Part shown: in pieces, positions 41,003-49,684 of the stretch
How positions within the stretch are numbered: the stretch's first letter is position 1
Layout of the letters: every line of letters starts with the position of its first letter
Source of the DNA: Sphingopyxis sp.
GTDB taxonomy: Bacteria > Pseudomonadota > Alphaproteobacteria > Sphingomonadales > Sphingomonadaceae
Assembly (NCBI GenBank): GCA_013823985.1
Contig: PNNB01000050.1
Coordinates: forward strand, 204,608 to 268,607
Direction of reading: 5' to 3'
DNA: 64,000 nt
Program-made: the position numbers and the translations under genes
Notes under the pieces: generated by a model
What the model saw: the letters and a program-made list of their open reading frames with translations, nothing else
What the model was told of the DNA's origin: nothing
The model's database searches: none

Positions 41003-41359
41003 CTATTTCTGGTTTTCCTGATTTTTCTTTTTATTCACATGGCGGTAGGCGACAATCCCGGCGCCGATCAACGCACCGGTGGCAAGGCCGATAGGCGCAA
41101 TCACCGCTGCCGCAGCACCGATGGCGGCACCGCCAGCAACTTTCTTGACCGTATCCTGATCGGCGAGATGCTTGCCGGTATGGAATGCGTCCTTGGTCGC
41201 GCCCCACAATTCGTCCGCGGCCTCACCAACATAATGCTTGGCCTGGTTCGGAATGCTTTCCGCCGCCCGCTGCTCGGGTGTCTTTGCGCCGCATTGAGGG
41301 CAGAATTTGGCTCCGTCCTGATACTCGCCGTCGCAATCGTTACAATATCCCATGGTCAA
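41003..41359 (-). CDS. Zinc-ribbon membrane-associated protein, unknown function
   Basis: 118 residues. The N-terminal zinc ribbon is YCNDCDGEYQ...FCPQCGAK (two CxxC pairs), the middle is a charged helix, and a Gly/Ala-rich hydrophobic segment (GGAAIGAAAAVIAPIGLATG and following) near the C-terminus could insert into the membrane. The C-terminus is Lys-rich. It lies between glyA and nrdR without intergenic space to the latter. No function is known to me. ATG 41359 or 41353 are both possible. Confidence 0.75.
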   Translation of the reverse strand: MTMGYCNDCDGEYQDGAKFCPQCGAKTPEQRAAESIPNQAKHYVGEAADELWGATKDAFHTGKHLADQDTVKKVAGGAAIGAAAAVIAPIGLATGALIGAGIVAYRHVNKKKNQENQK

Positions 41360-41400
41360 TTTCCCTTCTGTGTATTAGATGGGTAAGTCACCTATATAGT

Positions 41401-42714
41401 TCAAGAGGGATAGATTGGAAAGCGCTTGCACAAGGCTTCCGCTTCGCCCTTCACGCGTGCTTCGATCTGGCCGTCACCGGCTTCACCATTTTTGCGCAGA
41501 CCTTCGACGACGTCGGCAATCATCCGGCCAATTTCGCGGAATTCAGCAGGGCCAAAGCCGCGCGTCGTGCCCGCAGGCGTTCCAAGGCGGAGACCAGAGG
41601 TCAGCGTTGCCTTTTCGGTATCGAACGGAATGTTGTTCTTGTTGCAGGTGATCGACGCGCGGTCGAGCGCATGTTCGGCATGCTTGCCCTTGGCTTCCTT
41701 GGGACGCAGGTCGACGAGCATCGAGTGGTTGTCGGTTCCGCCCGATACGATATCGAGGCCCTGTTCCTGCAAGCTTGCGGCTAGCGCCTTGGCGTTTTCG
41801 ACGACGCTGGCGGCATAGCTTTTGAACTCGGGCTTCATCGCTTCGGCAAAGCATACGGCCTTGGCGGCGATCACATGCATCAGCGGTCCGCCCTGCAGCC
41901 CCGGGAAAATCGCCGAATTGAGCTTCTTCGCCAGTGCTTCGTCGTTGGACAGGATGACGCCTGAACGTGGGCCACGCAGCGACTTGTGGGTCGTGGTGGT
42001 TACGATATGCGCATGCGGGATAGGCGAGGGATGGGCTCCCCCTGCAACCAGACCCGAGATGTGCGACATATCGACCAGCAAGGTCGCGCCGATTTCATCA
42101 GCGATGGCGCGGAATCCGGCCCAGTCCCAGATACGCGAATAGGCAGTACCGCCAGCGATGATCAGCTTGGGCTTATTTTCACGGGCGATACGGGCGACTT
42201 CGTCCATATCGATGATCTGGTCTTCGCGGCGCACGCCATAGGGAATGGGGTTGAACCATTTGCCCGACTGGTTGACCGGCGAACCGTGGGTCAAGTGACC
42301 GCCAGCGGCCAGATCGAGACCCATGAAGCTGTCGCCCGGATTCAACAGGGCAAGGAAAACAGCCTGATTCATCTGGCTACCGCTGTTGGGCTGCACATTG
42401 GCAAAGCCGCAACCGAACAGCTTCTTGGCGCGTTCGATGGCGATCGTCTCGATCTCGTCGACATATTCGCAGCCGCCATAATAGCGCTTGCCGGGATAGC
42501 CCTCGGCATATTTGTTGGTCAGGATCGAACCTGTCGCTTCCAATACGGCGCGCGAAGTGATGTTTTCCGACGCGATCAGCTCGATCTTGTCCTGCTGGCG
42601 ACCGAGTTCTTTCGCAATCCAGCCCGAGATTTCGGGATCGGCTTCGGCAAGGCTGCGCGTGAAAAAGCCGTCGGGCTGTACGTTGCTCAGATCATTGGCG
42701 GGGTGGCTGCTCAT
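41401..42714 (-). CDS. glyA: Serine hydroxymethyltransferase
   Basis: 437 residues, full length. Family motifs: [52 protein letters not shown] and the PLP Lys in [14 protein letters not shown]. It interconverts serine and glycine and supplies 5,10-methylene-tetrahydrofolate. The ATG overlaps the rpiB stop by 4 nt. Confidence 0.98.
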   Translation of the reverse strand: MSSHPANDLSNVQPDGFFTRSLAEADPEISGWIAKELGRQQDKIELIASENITSRAVLEATGSILTNKYAEGYPGKRYYGGCEYVDEIETIAIERAKKLFGCGFANVQPNSGSQMNQAVFLALLNPGDSFMGLDLAAGGHLTHGSPVNQSGKWFNPIPYGVRREDQIIDMDEVARIARENKPKLIIAGGTAYSRIWDWAGFRAIADEIGATLLVDMSHISGLVAGGAHPSPIPHAHIVTTTTHKSLRGPRSGVILSNDEALAKKLNSAIFPGLQGGPLMHVIAAKAVCFAEAMKPEFKSYAASVVENAKALAASLQEQGLDIVSGGTDNHSMLVDLRPKEAKGKHAEHALDRASITCNKNNIPFDTEKATLTSGLRLGTPAGTTRGFGPAEFREIGRMIADVVEGLRKNGEAGDGQIEARVKGEAEALCKRFPIYPS

Positions 42715-43169
42715 GCTGATTCCTTCGCATTTTGCGGGTTAGATAATTTGTCGACGCGGCGTTGATGGCGATCACCACCAAATTCAGTGGCAAGAAACGC
42801 ATCCACACAGGCTTTGGCCATTTCAATGCCAATCAGCCGGGCGCCCATGGCGATCACATTCGCGTCATTATGCTCGCGGGAAAGCTTCGCCGAAAGAGGC
42901 TCCGACACCAAAGCAGCGCGGGCGGCTGGGTTGCGGTTGACGGCAATTGAAATGCCGATTCCCGAACCACAGAGCGCTATACCGCGATCGGCCGTTCCGG
43001 TCGCGATGGCGTCGGCCAGTTTATACCCATAGTCGGGATAGTCGACCGAACTTTCGTCGTGCGGACCAAGGTCGGTCACATCATGACCCTTTTCGCGCAC
43101 ATAGTCGGCAAGCGCGGCTTTCAGCGCAAGTGCGGCGTGGTCTGAGGCAATGGCGATACGCACGGGCAT
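42711..43169 (-). CDS. rpiB: Ribose-5-phosphate isomerase B
   Basis: 152 residues of the RpiB/LacA/LacB family: [34 protein letters not shown], the catalytic Cys in [15 protein letters not shown] and the anion-binding segment [17 protein letters not shown]. It interconverts ribose 5-phosphate and ribulose 5-phosphate. First gene of the operon rpiB-glyA-zinc ribbon-nrdR-trmJ; its promoter must lie in 43170-43280. Confidence 0.96.
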   Translation of the reverse strand: MPVRIAIASDHAALALKAALADYVREKGHDVTDLGPHDESSVDYPDYGYKLADAIATGTADRGIALCGSGIGISIAVNRNPAARAALVSEPLSAKLSREHNDANVIAMGARLIGIEMAKACVDAFLATEFGGDRHQRRVDKLSNPQNAKESA

Positions 43170-43281
43170 ATCCTTCGCGGCGAGGGGACTCGGAATTTGG
43201 TTCCTCTAGGCGAGAGGGTATAAAAACGCCATGCCGAATTTGCCCGATTGTGCAGCTTTTCCACGGGCTTTATGGGGGGCT

Positions 43282-43482
43282 ATGCTCAATGCCACTCTCT
43301 CGCTCGCCATGATTGCCGCTTTTTTGCTTCTTTTCGGGGCGTGGAAGCGCTGGCGACGCGACGGGGTGAGCCAGCAAATGTGGCTGATGATCGCGGCTGC
43401 GCTCGTCATTTTTGCCAATATAGCGATCTGGGTCGTGCCCGATGAAAAAGGCAACAGTTTGGTGACCGGCGAAGTGAAATAA
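43282..43482 (+). CDS. Small two-span membrane protein, unknown function
   Basis: 66 residues from ATG 43282, which follows GGGGGG; an in-frame ATG at 43231 would give 83 residues but has poor spacing from its AGAGGG. Two hydrophobic segments (LSLAMIAAFLLLFGAW and MWLMIAAALVIFANIAIWVV) flank a basic loop (KRWRRDG), so the loop should be cytoplasmic. The pattern is like small membrane proteins annotated only as hypothetical in related genomes. It is divergent from rpiB. Confidence 0.7.
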   Translation: MLNATLSLAMIAAFLLLFGAWKRWRRDGVSQQMWLMIAAALVIFANIAIWVVPDEKGNSLVTGEVK

Positions 43483-43499
43483 CACTTCGCCCGCACGCA

Positions 43500-44156
43500 T
43501 CACTTGATGGGTGAGTTGGGGTCCAGACGGAAATCCAGATAGTTGTTCACCGACGCCATCAGCATATCCATTTCATTTTCATAAAAATGGTTGGCACGGG
43601 GGATTTCATCATGGTGGATCGTGATGTGGCGCTGGGTCCGCAACTTATCGACCAGTTTCTGCACCGCATTGGGGTTCACGACTTCGTCCTGCGCGCCCTG
43701 AATAATGATACCCGACGACGGGCAAGGGGCCAGAAAGCTGAAATCATACATGTTCGACGGCGGCGATACCGAGATGAAGCCCCGGATTTCCGGGCGACGC
43801 ATCAGCAATTGCATGCCGATCCATGCGCCAAAGCTGAAGCCCGCGATCCAGGTGGTCGATGCTTCGGGATGGAAGCTCTGCACCCAATCGAGCGCCGATG
43901 CGGCATCGGACAGTTCACCGATGCCATTGTCGAATTCGCCTTCGCTGCGGCCGACGCCACGGAAGTTGAAGCGCAACACGGCAAAGCCGCGGGCGACGAA
44001 GGTCTTGTAGAGCGCCTGCGTGATACGGTCATTCATCGTGCCGCCGGCCTGCGGGTGGGGATGCAGGATCATCGCAACCGGTGCACGCGGACGTGGCGGG
44101 GGCGAAAAACGGGCTTCGAGACGGCCTTCGGGACCTGGAATAGCAATGGCAGGCAT
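43500..44156 (-). CDS. Alpha/beta hydrolase
   Basis: 218 residues of the dienelactone-hydrolase-like alpha/beta fold. Oxyanion region LHPHPQAGGTMNDRI; nucleophile Ser in AGFSFGAWIGMQL; Asp in GAQDEVVNPNAV; His in PRANHFYENEMD. No signal peptide. Such proteins hydrolyse esters or short acyl chains. The gene is divergent from the tandem cysteine desulfurases; whether it has anything to do with them is open. Confidence 0.85.
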   Translation of the reverse strand: MPAIAIPGPEGRLEARFSPPPRPRAPVAMILHPHPQAGGTMNDRITQALYKTFVARGFAVLRFNFRGVGRSEGEFDNGIGELSDAASALDWVQSFHPEASTTWIAGFSFGAWIGMQLLMRRPEIRGFISVSPPSNMYDFSFLAPCPSSGIIIQGAQDEVVNPNAVQKLVDKLRTQRHITIHHDEIPRANHFYENEMDMLMASVNNYLDFRLDPNSPIK

Positions 44157-44261
44157 CTATTTTTTCGATTCTATATTTGAGTGCCGCGCAGCAACCGATT
44201 GTTCGGGCTTTGCAGGAAGTCGAAGCGCTATATAGAAGCAGTCACGATTTTCGCAACTGTC

Positions 44262-45311
44262 ATGGAACAAATGGCCCCGATTCCGCGCATATATCTCGAC
44301 CACGCCGCCACGACACCGCTGCTCCCAGAGGTGCGTGAAGCCATGGCCGACGCGATGGAGCGATGGGCGAACCCGTCGTCCCCCCATAGCGAGGGTCGTG
44401 CGGCGCGTGCGGCGCTGGAAGATGCGCGCGCGCGGATCAACGCAGCCTTGGGCTGGGATGGCGAACTAATCCTGACAAGCGGTGCCAGCGAAGCCATTGC
44501 TCTCGCCCTGCGCGGGCATGATGCCATCGCCAGTGCGGTTGAGCATGACGCGGTGCTGGCTGTGGCCGGAAAAACGCGGTTGCCGGTCAATGCGGACGGT
44601 TATGTGGAGGTAGGTGCCATACACGACGCCGCCCGTTATGCCGTGCAGTCGGTCAACAACGAAACCGGAGTCATCCAGCCGCTGCCGGACATAGGTACCG
44701 CTATCCAGGCCGTGGGCGGGACATTATTCGCCGACTGTTCGCAAAGCGCCGGAAAGTTACCATTGCCCGAGGCGGACCTGATCGCGGTGTCGGCGCATAA
44801 GCTGGGCGGACCGCCGGGTGTGGGTGCTTTGCTGACCCGCAATCTGGGCCTGTTGCAGCCGACCGGCGGGCAGGAGCAGGGCTATCGTCGGGGCACCGAG
44901 AATTTGCCCGCAGCGATTGGCTTGGCCGTTGCGTTGGAAGCCGGATTTGCATGGCTGGCTGAAGCGGCGCGGGTGCGGGCGGTGCTCGACGCGGCAGTGC
45001 GCGAGGCGGGCGGAACGGTGGTGGCCGATGCGAGCAACCGGCTTGCGACCATCGCCAGTTACCGGATGCCGGGCGCGGCGGCATCGGGGCAACTTATCAA
45101 TTTCGACATGGCCGGGATCGCTGTGTCCGCAGGCAGTGCCTGTTCGTCGGGCACGCTCAAAACCAGTCATGTGCTGGGCGCTATGGGCTGGGATGAAGAG
45201 GCGGCATCGCAAGTCATCCGGGTCAGCTTCGGTCCCGAAACCAATGCTGCGCACATCGACCGCTTTATCGATATCTGGCGCGGCATTGCGGCGCGGACGA
45301 AGGCGGCATGA
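44262..45311 (+). CDS. Cysteine desulfurase (first of a tandem pair)
   Basis: 349 residues from ATG 44262 (ATG 44271 also possible). IYLDHAATTPLLPEVREAM begins the NifS/IscS fold; VEHDAVLAVA, VNNETGVIQPL, FADCSQSAGKLPL, the PLP Lys in AVSAHKLGGPPG, and the persulfide loop SAGSACSSGTLKTSHVL with the active Cys are all present. It releases sulfur from cysteine for Fe-S clusters or thio-modifications. It is shorter than IscS (about 400). The second copy overlaps by 4 nt. Which step each performs is unknown. Confidence 0.92.
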   Translation: MEQMAPIPRIYLDHAATTPLLPEVREAMADAMERWANPSSPHSEGRAARAALEDARARINAALGWDGELILTSGASEAIALALRGHDAIASAVEHDAVLAVAGKTRLPVNADGYVEVGAIHDAARYAVQSVNNETGVIQPLPDIGTAIQAVGGTLFADCSQSAGKLPLPEADLIAVSAHKLGGPPGVGALLTRNLGLLQPTGGQEQGYRRGTENLPAAIGLAVALEAGFAWLAEAARVRAVLDAAVREAGGTVVADASNRLATIASYRMPGAAASGQLINFDMAGIAVSAGSACSSGTLKTSHVLGAMGWDEEAASQVIRVSFGPETNAAHIDRFIDIWRGIAARTKAA

Positions 45312-46354
45312 TTTACCTCGATTACCAGGCGACAACGCCCATGGCCCCCGAAGCCGTTGCAGCGATGGAGCCTTGGTTGAACGAGGGATTCTGGAACCCG
45401 CATAGTGCCCATGCCGGCGGCCGGAAAGCAGCGGCCGCTGTGGAAGTGGCGCGGGACCAGATAGTGTCGTTGCTGCCCAAAGGGGGCAGGGTGATTTTTA
45501 CAAGCGGCGCAACCGAGGCGCTCAATCTTGCCATCAAAGGCTGCGGCTTGCCGGTGTCCGCGCTTTCCACCGAGCATGCGGCGGTGCTGGATTGCGTTGC
45601 TTATCTTGGCGGGACGGTTGTTCCGGTCGGGTCCGAAGGCCTTGCGGGTCAGTTCGTTTCTGGCTCCGGCCTGTTTGCGGCGATGCTGGTGAACAATGAA
45701 ATCGGCACGATCCAGCCCGTGGCTGAATTGGCGGAGCGATGCCATGCGCTGGGCGGTGTGTTGCTGTGCGATGCGGTGCAGGCCTTTGGCCGGATGCCGA
45801 TCCCGGACGGGCCGGATATGATTGCCGTGTCCGCGCACAAGATCCACGGACCCAAGGGCATTGGCGCCTTGTGGGTGCGCGACGGGATTGAACTTACGCC
45901 GTTGACGCATGGTGGCGGGCAGGAACAGGGCCTGCGTTCGGGAACCCTGTCCCCCGCCTTGTGCGCTGGTTTCGGCGCAGCAGCGCAGCTGGCCGCGCAG
46001 CGAATGGAGCAGGATGCTGCGCATGTCGCGCAACTATGGGACCATGCCGTTGCGGCATTTTCGGATTGGACCGTGAACGGTTCAACCGAGCACCGCTATA
46101 AAGGCAATCTCAACATCCGCCGGGACGGGGTGGATGTGGGACGCCTGATGTCCGAATGCCGCGATATCGCTTTTTCCGCGGGTTCCGCCTGCGCCAGCGG
46201 TTCGGGCCGCCCGAGCCATGTGCTGTCGGCGCTGGGACTGTCCCAAACACAGGCAAGATCTTCGATAAGGCTTGGTTTTGGGCGCTATACGACGGTCACG
46301 GAAATTGATATTGCTGCCGAGGCAATCAACCGTGCAGCAGGGGCGATGATATGA
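45308..46354 (+). CDS. Cysteine desulfurase (second of a tandem pair)
   Basis: 348 residues with the same fold: MIYLDYQATTPMAPEAVAAM, STEHAAVLDCVAY, VNNEIGTIQPVAELA, AVSAHKIHGPKGIGAL with the PLP Lys, and SAGSACASGSGRPSHVL with the catalytic Cys. Both active-site residues are intact in each copy, so neither looks like a decayed duplicate; the two sequences differ widely outside the motifs, which suggests an old duplication and separate roles or a heterodimer. It overlaps the ferredoxin gene by 4 nt. Confidence 0.93.
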   Translation: MIYLDYQATTPMAPEAVAAMEPWLNEGFWNPHSAHAGGRKAAAAVEVARDQIVSLLPKGGRVIFTSGATEALNLAIKGCGLPVSALSTEHAAVLDCVAYLGGTVVPVGSEGLAGQFVSGSGLFAAMLVNNEIGTIQPVAELAERCHALGGVLLCDAVQAFGRMPIPDGPDMIAVSAHKIHGPKGIGALWVRDGIELTPLTHGGGQEQGLRSGTLSPALCAGFGAAAQLAAQRMEQDAAHVAQLWDHAVAAFSDWTVNGSTEHRYKGNLNIRRDGVDVGRLMSECRDIAFSAGSACASGSGRPSHVLSALGLSQTQARSSIRLGFGRYTTVTEIDIAAEAINRAAGAMI

Positions 46355-46683
46355 TCAAAATTACCTTCATCAACGCCGAAGGCGACGCACATGAAGTCGA
46401 AGCCGAAACCGGCCTGGGGTTGCTGGAGGTTGCACAGGGCGCCGGGATGCCGCTCGAAGGGACGTGCGAGGGGCAAATGGCCTGCTCCACCTGCCATGTC
46501 ATTGTGGACAAGGCATGGTTCGACAAACTGCCTGCCGCCGTCGAAGATGAAGAAGACATGCTCGACCTCGCCAGCGGCGCACGGCGCACCAGCCGTTTGT
46601 CCTGCCAGATCCTATTGACCGACGATCTCGACGGCCTCGTAGTGCGCATTCCGGCCGAGAGCCGGAATATGCAGGGGGTTTAA
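46351..46683 (+). CDS. [2Fe-2S] ferredoxin, adrenodoxin type
   Basis: 110 residues. The cluster ligands are Cys39, Cys45, Cys48 (GTCEGQMACSTCHV) and Cys85 (SRLSCQILLT), the C-x5-C-x2-C spacing of vertebrate-type/Isc ferredoxins. It can supply electrons to Fe-S assembly or to a P450. Its tight coupling to two cysteine desulfurases favours the first. No scaffold (iscU/sufBCD) is in the operon. Confidence 0.94.
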   Translation: MIKITFINAEGDAHEVEAETGLGLLEVAQGAGMPLEGTCEGQMACSTCHVIVDKAWFDKLPAAVEDEEDMLDLASGARRTSRLSCQILLTDDLDGLVVRIPAESRNMQGV

Positions 46684-46721
46684 ACCTCTTCACTTCCCAT
46701 TCACGAAAGATCGCCTATATA

Positions 46722-47066
46722 GGTTGGTGCCGGGTTCGCCCGGCTATGGCGATAAATTGCGATGTGCAATAGATGCAGCGGACCCGGGGGCGGTACCCGG
46801 CAGCTCCACCATATCTCCCGCTTTGCGGGCGTTCTGATGGGGCTGAACTAGGATCGACGTGCGTTGAAAAGCATTGTTTTTGCCCGGCATGAATAAGCCG
46901 TGAAATGGTTCAAAACTCATAAGTGCCAACGATAACGAAGCACTTGCTCTCGCAGCGTAATTTTGGGCCTCACGGTCTGAAATTATCCTAAAAGAACGCG
47001 GCCGAACCGGCCGGGCAACAGAAAGGTTACAGCGGCCCCCCGGAGCCGGGCAACAGAATCCGGGGA
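46722..47066 (+). ncRNA. ssrA: Permuted two-piece tmRNA (alphaproteobacterial type)
   Basis: The acceptor piece comes first and ends CAGCTCCACCA at 46801-46811 with an encoded CCA; the coding piece starts GGGGCTGAACTAGGATCGAC at 46839. The two ends pair as a 7-bp acceptor stem (GGGGCTG / CAGCTCC). Between them 46812-46838 is the processed linker. The tag frame starts at GCC 46925 and encodes ANDNEALALAA, with TAA at 46958-46960. Downstream, two copies of CCGGGCAACAGAA (47011-47023 and 47046-47058) lie in pseudoknot-like GC-rich segments, and a 7-bp stem CCCCGGA/TCCGGGG ends at 47065, followed by TTTT. It rescues stalled ribosomes. The outer ends are approximate. Confidence 0.93.
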
Positions 47067-47076
47067 CTTTTCCTTC

Positions 47077-47301
47077 TCAGTCGACGCCGAACGCTTTGTG
47101 CAGTTCAATCGCCTCCAGCATCTTGGACGCCGCGATGAACACCGCGACGGTGCACAGCACGAAGAACATCTTGCCCACATTGCCCGGATATTGGACCATA
47201 TAGTCCTTACCCCGTTCAGCCGCGCCCAGTCCGAGCGCGTAGGTGATGAGGAAGACCTCCAATTTGGTCTTTATGGTGAACAGGCGGGCGATTTTTTTCA
47301 T
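47077..47301 (-). CDS. Small membrane protein, unknown function
   Basis: 74 residues from ATG 47301 (MKKIARLFTIKTKLEVFLIT). Two hydrophobic stretches: VFLITYALGLGAAERGKDYM (about 15-34; probably membrane-associated) and MFFVLCTVAVFIAASKMLEA (about 44-63). It lies tail-to-tail with ssrA. I recognise no family for certain; proteins of this size and pattern are common as hypothetical in sphingomonads. The reading frame continues upstream to 47517 but there it only overlaps astB. Confidence 0.65.
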   Translation of the reverse strand: MKKIARLFTIKTKLEVFLITYALGLGAAERGKDYMVQYPGNVGKMFFVLCTVAVFIAASKMLEAIELHKAFGVD

Positions 47302-47395
47302 AGTTAAAATAAGTAACAGCAATGCCCGTGCCAGTTCAGCATTTGCTGGCATCACAATGGTTAACGCACATGCCGATTGTAAAGGAATTCGACGC

Positions 47396-48649
47396 TTAGC
47401 GAAGCTCCGCCAGACCGCAGGCATCGAGCAAGGTTTCGCGGGCCTTGCGGACCGTTGAAACCAGTGCGGGATCGCCGAGCTGGTCTGGTGCGATAGTCTC
47501 GGGCCAATGCGTCGCAATCACCTCAGAAATCCGGTTCAGCTTTGCCTCGTCCGCCATGAACCGCGGGTCGACCGTGGCGGGGTCGCAGGCCACCCTCAAC
47601 CGTAGGCAAGCAGGGCCTCCGCCATTGGCCATGGACTGGCGCACGTCGACCGGAATGAGCGTGCGGATGGGGCCATTGCCCGCGACCATTTCGCTCAACC
47701 AGCCCCAGACGCGGGCATTTTCCTGCGCCTCGCTCGGCAGGATGAGCGCCATGCCGCCATCGGGTAGAGTGACAAGCTGTGCGTTGAAGAGATAGCTCTG
47801 GATTGCATCGGCGAGGGATACGCGGTCGGCGGGGACAATCACAATCTCCGCCTCCGGCATCAGCCTTTTGATATCGGCATAAGTTTCTTCCGGATATTCA
47901 AACGCCTTTTCATGGGTGAACAGCACGCGCTCATTCGCGACGGCAACGACGTCATTGTGGAATGCACCGGCGGCAATGGCCGTTTCCGATTGCTGGACGA
48001 ACAGCGTCTTGGCCGGGTCCAGCCGGTGGGCGCGGGCGATGGCTTTGGACGATTCGATATGCTGCCGTGCGGGGAAGGGGCCGCCGGCCTTGCCATAGAC
48101 AAAAATCTCGATGCCTGCTTCGCCATGCGACGGGCAAAGACGCATGAAATTGGCCGCGCCTTCATCACCATAGGGCGGCGGGACAGGGCCGTGGACGGTA
48201 AAATGCTGCGCATCGGCAAAGGCCAGGCGCAACTGGGCCAGCGTACCAGTCCATTCATGGCTGCGGTGCGCCATGGTGAGCAAATTTGCTGCCGACAGGT
48301 GGCATTTGCCGTCTTTTGTGTCCGGCGCTGGCGATACGGTCGCGGCATTGGCGGCCCACATCGCCGAAGCGGAAAAGGCGGCAGCCCGAATGTGCGGTTC
48401 GGCTTGCGCCATATCAGTGGCAAGGCCCGCCAGCCACGCGGTATTCGGCCGGTCGAGCGGCATGAAGAAACCCTGCGGCAGGCCAAGACGCAGATTGGCG
48501 CGCATCTTTTCGACGCCCTGTAACGCTGCCGCACGCGGTTCCGATACGGCCCCGGCATTATTGGCCGAAGCGATGTTGCCGAGGCTTAGGCCTGCATAAT
48601 TATGGCTCGGCCCGATGATGCCATCAAAGTTGATTTCCGCGAACGCCAT
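47396..48649 (-). CDS. astB: N-succinylarginine dihydrolase
   Basis: 417 residues. Conserved family features: NFDGIIGPSHNYAGLSLGN (N-terminus), SAMWAANAATVSPAPDTKDG, HNDVVAVANERVLFTHEKAF, and MANGGGPACLRLRVA with the catalytic Cys near the C-terminus. It converts succinylarginine to succinylornithine, CO2 and two ammonia in the AST pathway of arginine breakdown. It lies 3 nt after astA. Confidence 0.96.
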   Translation of the reverse strand: MAFAEINFDGIIGPSHNYAGLSLGNIASANNAGAVSEPRAAALQGVEKMRANLRLGLPQGFFMPLDRPNTAWLAGLATDMAQAEPHIRAAAFSASAMWAANAATVSPAPDTKDGKCHLSAANLLTMAHRSHEWTGTLAQLRLAFADAQHFTVHGPVPPPYGDEGAANFMRLCPSHGEAGIEIFVYGKAGGPFPARQHIESSKAIARAHRLDPAKTLFVQQSETAIAAGAFHNDVVAVANERVLFTHEKAFEYPEETYADIKRLMPEAEIVIVPADRVSLADAIQSYLFNAQLVTLPDGGMALILPSEAQENARVWGWLSEMVAGNGPIRTLIPVDVRQSMANGGGPACLRLRVACDPATVDPRFMADEAKLNRISEVIATHWPETIAPDQLGDPALVSTVRKARETLLDACGLAELR

Positions 48650-48652
48650 GTC

Positions 48653-49684
48653 TTACCACCTTGGAACAAATGTGACGGTTTCGCCCGTCGAAAGCTTCAG
48701 CGCCTTTGCGCTATCGGGATCGAGAATGACTTTGCCGCCATCCTCCAATACCCAGCCATAAGCCGCTGCAAAGCTGCCCAAACGGCCGCTGCTCACGAGC
48801 ATTTTGTCGCCTTTCTTATGTTCGCCCAGACGGTCGCTAATCTCACCGACAACGGCATCCTTGGCTTCGCGGACGCTGCGGACTTGATCGGTGCGTGCGG
48901 TCATGGTCGGACCACCGTCGAAGATATCGACGTAATTTTCCCACGCGAAACCTTCATTTTCCAGCATCCGCATCGCGGCGCGGCCCGAAGGGTGGGGTAC
49001 GCCAATCACGGACTTGGCGCTCTCGGGCAGCATCGCAATATAGACCGGATGCTTGGGCATCAGGTCGGCGATGAACTGGTTGCCGAACTTGGCGTTGAAT
49101 TCGTCAGCTTCCTGAAAACTCATCCCGAAAAAGCGGCCCGCGACGCCATCCCAAAAGGGCGATCCGCCGGCTTCGTCAATGACACCGCGCAGTTCGGCAA
49201 TCGTCCGGTCGGCAAAGCGCGCCCGGTGGTTGCGGATGAACAGATAGCGGCTGCGGGCGATCAGCATCCCCAAACCGCCTGCACGTTCGCCGGGGTGGAG
49301 GAAAAGCCCGCCCACTTCGGTGGTACCTTCCAGATCGGTCGACAGGTTCAGAATGTCGGCGCGAAAAGTCCGGCCCAATTCTTCGCTATGCTGCGTCAGC
49401 GCGCCGATACGGTAGCTGTAAAAGGGCCATTTCTGTCCAACATTGCCAAAGATCTGGCACGTCCCGCGCACTTCACCCGTTGCGGTGTTTTGTAGGACGA
49501 AGACATAGAGGTCATCGCTCACGCCATCCTCAACCCGGCTAAACCCTGCAACCGAACGCTCCAGCTTTGCGGTCAATGCCTTGCGGTCCGGTGGCAGGTT
49601 GGTGAAACCACCGCCGGTCCGTTTGGCCATTTCATAGATGGGTTGCAGATCGTCCATATTTGCCGGACGGATAATGAAAGTCAT
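48653..49684 (-). CDS. astA: Arginine N-succinyltransferase
   Basis: 343 residues of the AstA family: IIRPANMDDLQPIYEMAKRT at the N-terminus, VGGLFLHPGERAGGLGMLIA, KFGNQFIADLMPKHPVYIA, GFAWENYVDIFDGGPTMTA. It transfers succinyl-CoA to arginine, the first AST step. The ATG overlaps the upstream M20 hydrolase stop (ATGA). Only one astA copy is visible, so probably a homomeric enzyme. Confidence 0.96.
   Translation of the reverse strand: MTFIIRPANMDDLQPIYEMAKRTGGGFTNLPPDRKALTAKLERSVAGFSRVEDGVSDDLYVFVLQNTATGEVRGTCQIFGNVGQKWPFYSYRIGALTQHSEELGRTFRADILNLSTDLEGTTEVGGLFLHPGERAGGLGMLIARSRYLFIRNHRARFADRTIAELRGVIDEAGGSPFWDGVAGRFFGMSFQEADEFNAKFGNQFIADLMPKHPVYIAMLPESAKSVIGVPHPSGRAAMRMLENEGFAWENYVDIFDGGPTMTARTDQVRSVREAKDAVVGEISDRLGEHKKGDKMLVSSGRLGSFAAAYGWVLEDGGKVILDPDSAKALKLSTGETVTFVPRW

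Noticed and set aside
43170..43281. A possible glycine or other riboswitch upstream of rpiB-glyA
   Set aside because: I find no recognisable aptamer core in this short stretch.
46727..46745. GGTGCCGGGTTCGCCCGGCT, resembling a tRNA T-arm
   Set aside because: There is no cloverleaf around it; it belongs to the acceptor piece of the permuted tmRNA gene.
47302..47517. The longer version of the small membrane protein, starting at 47517
   Set aside because: The extra N-terminus overlaps astB and is not hydrophobic or signal-like; ATG 47301 gives a normal small membrane protein.
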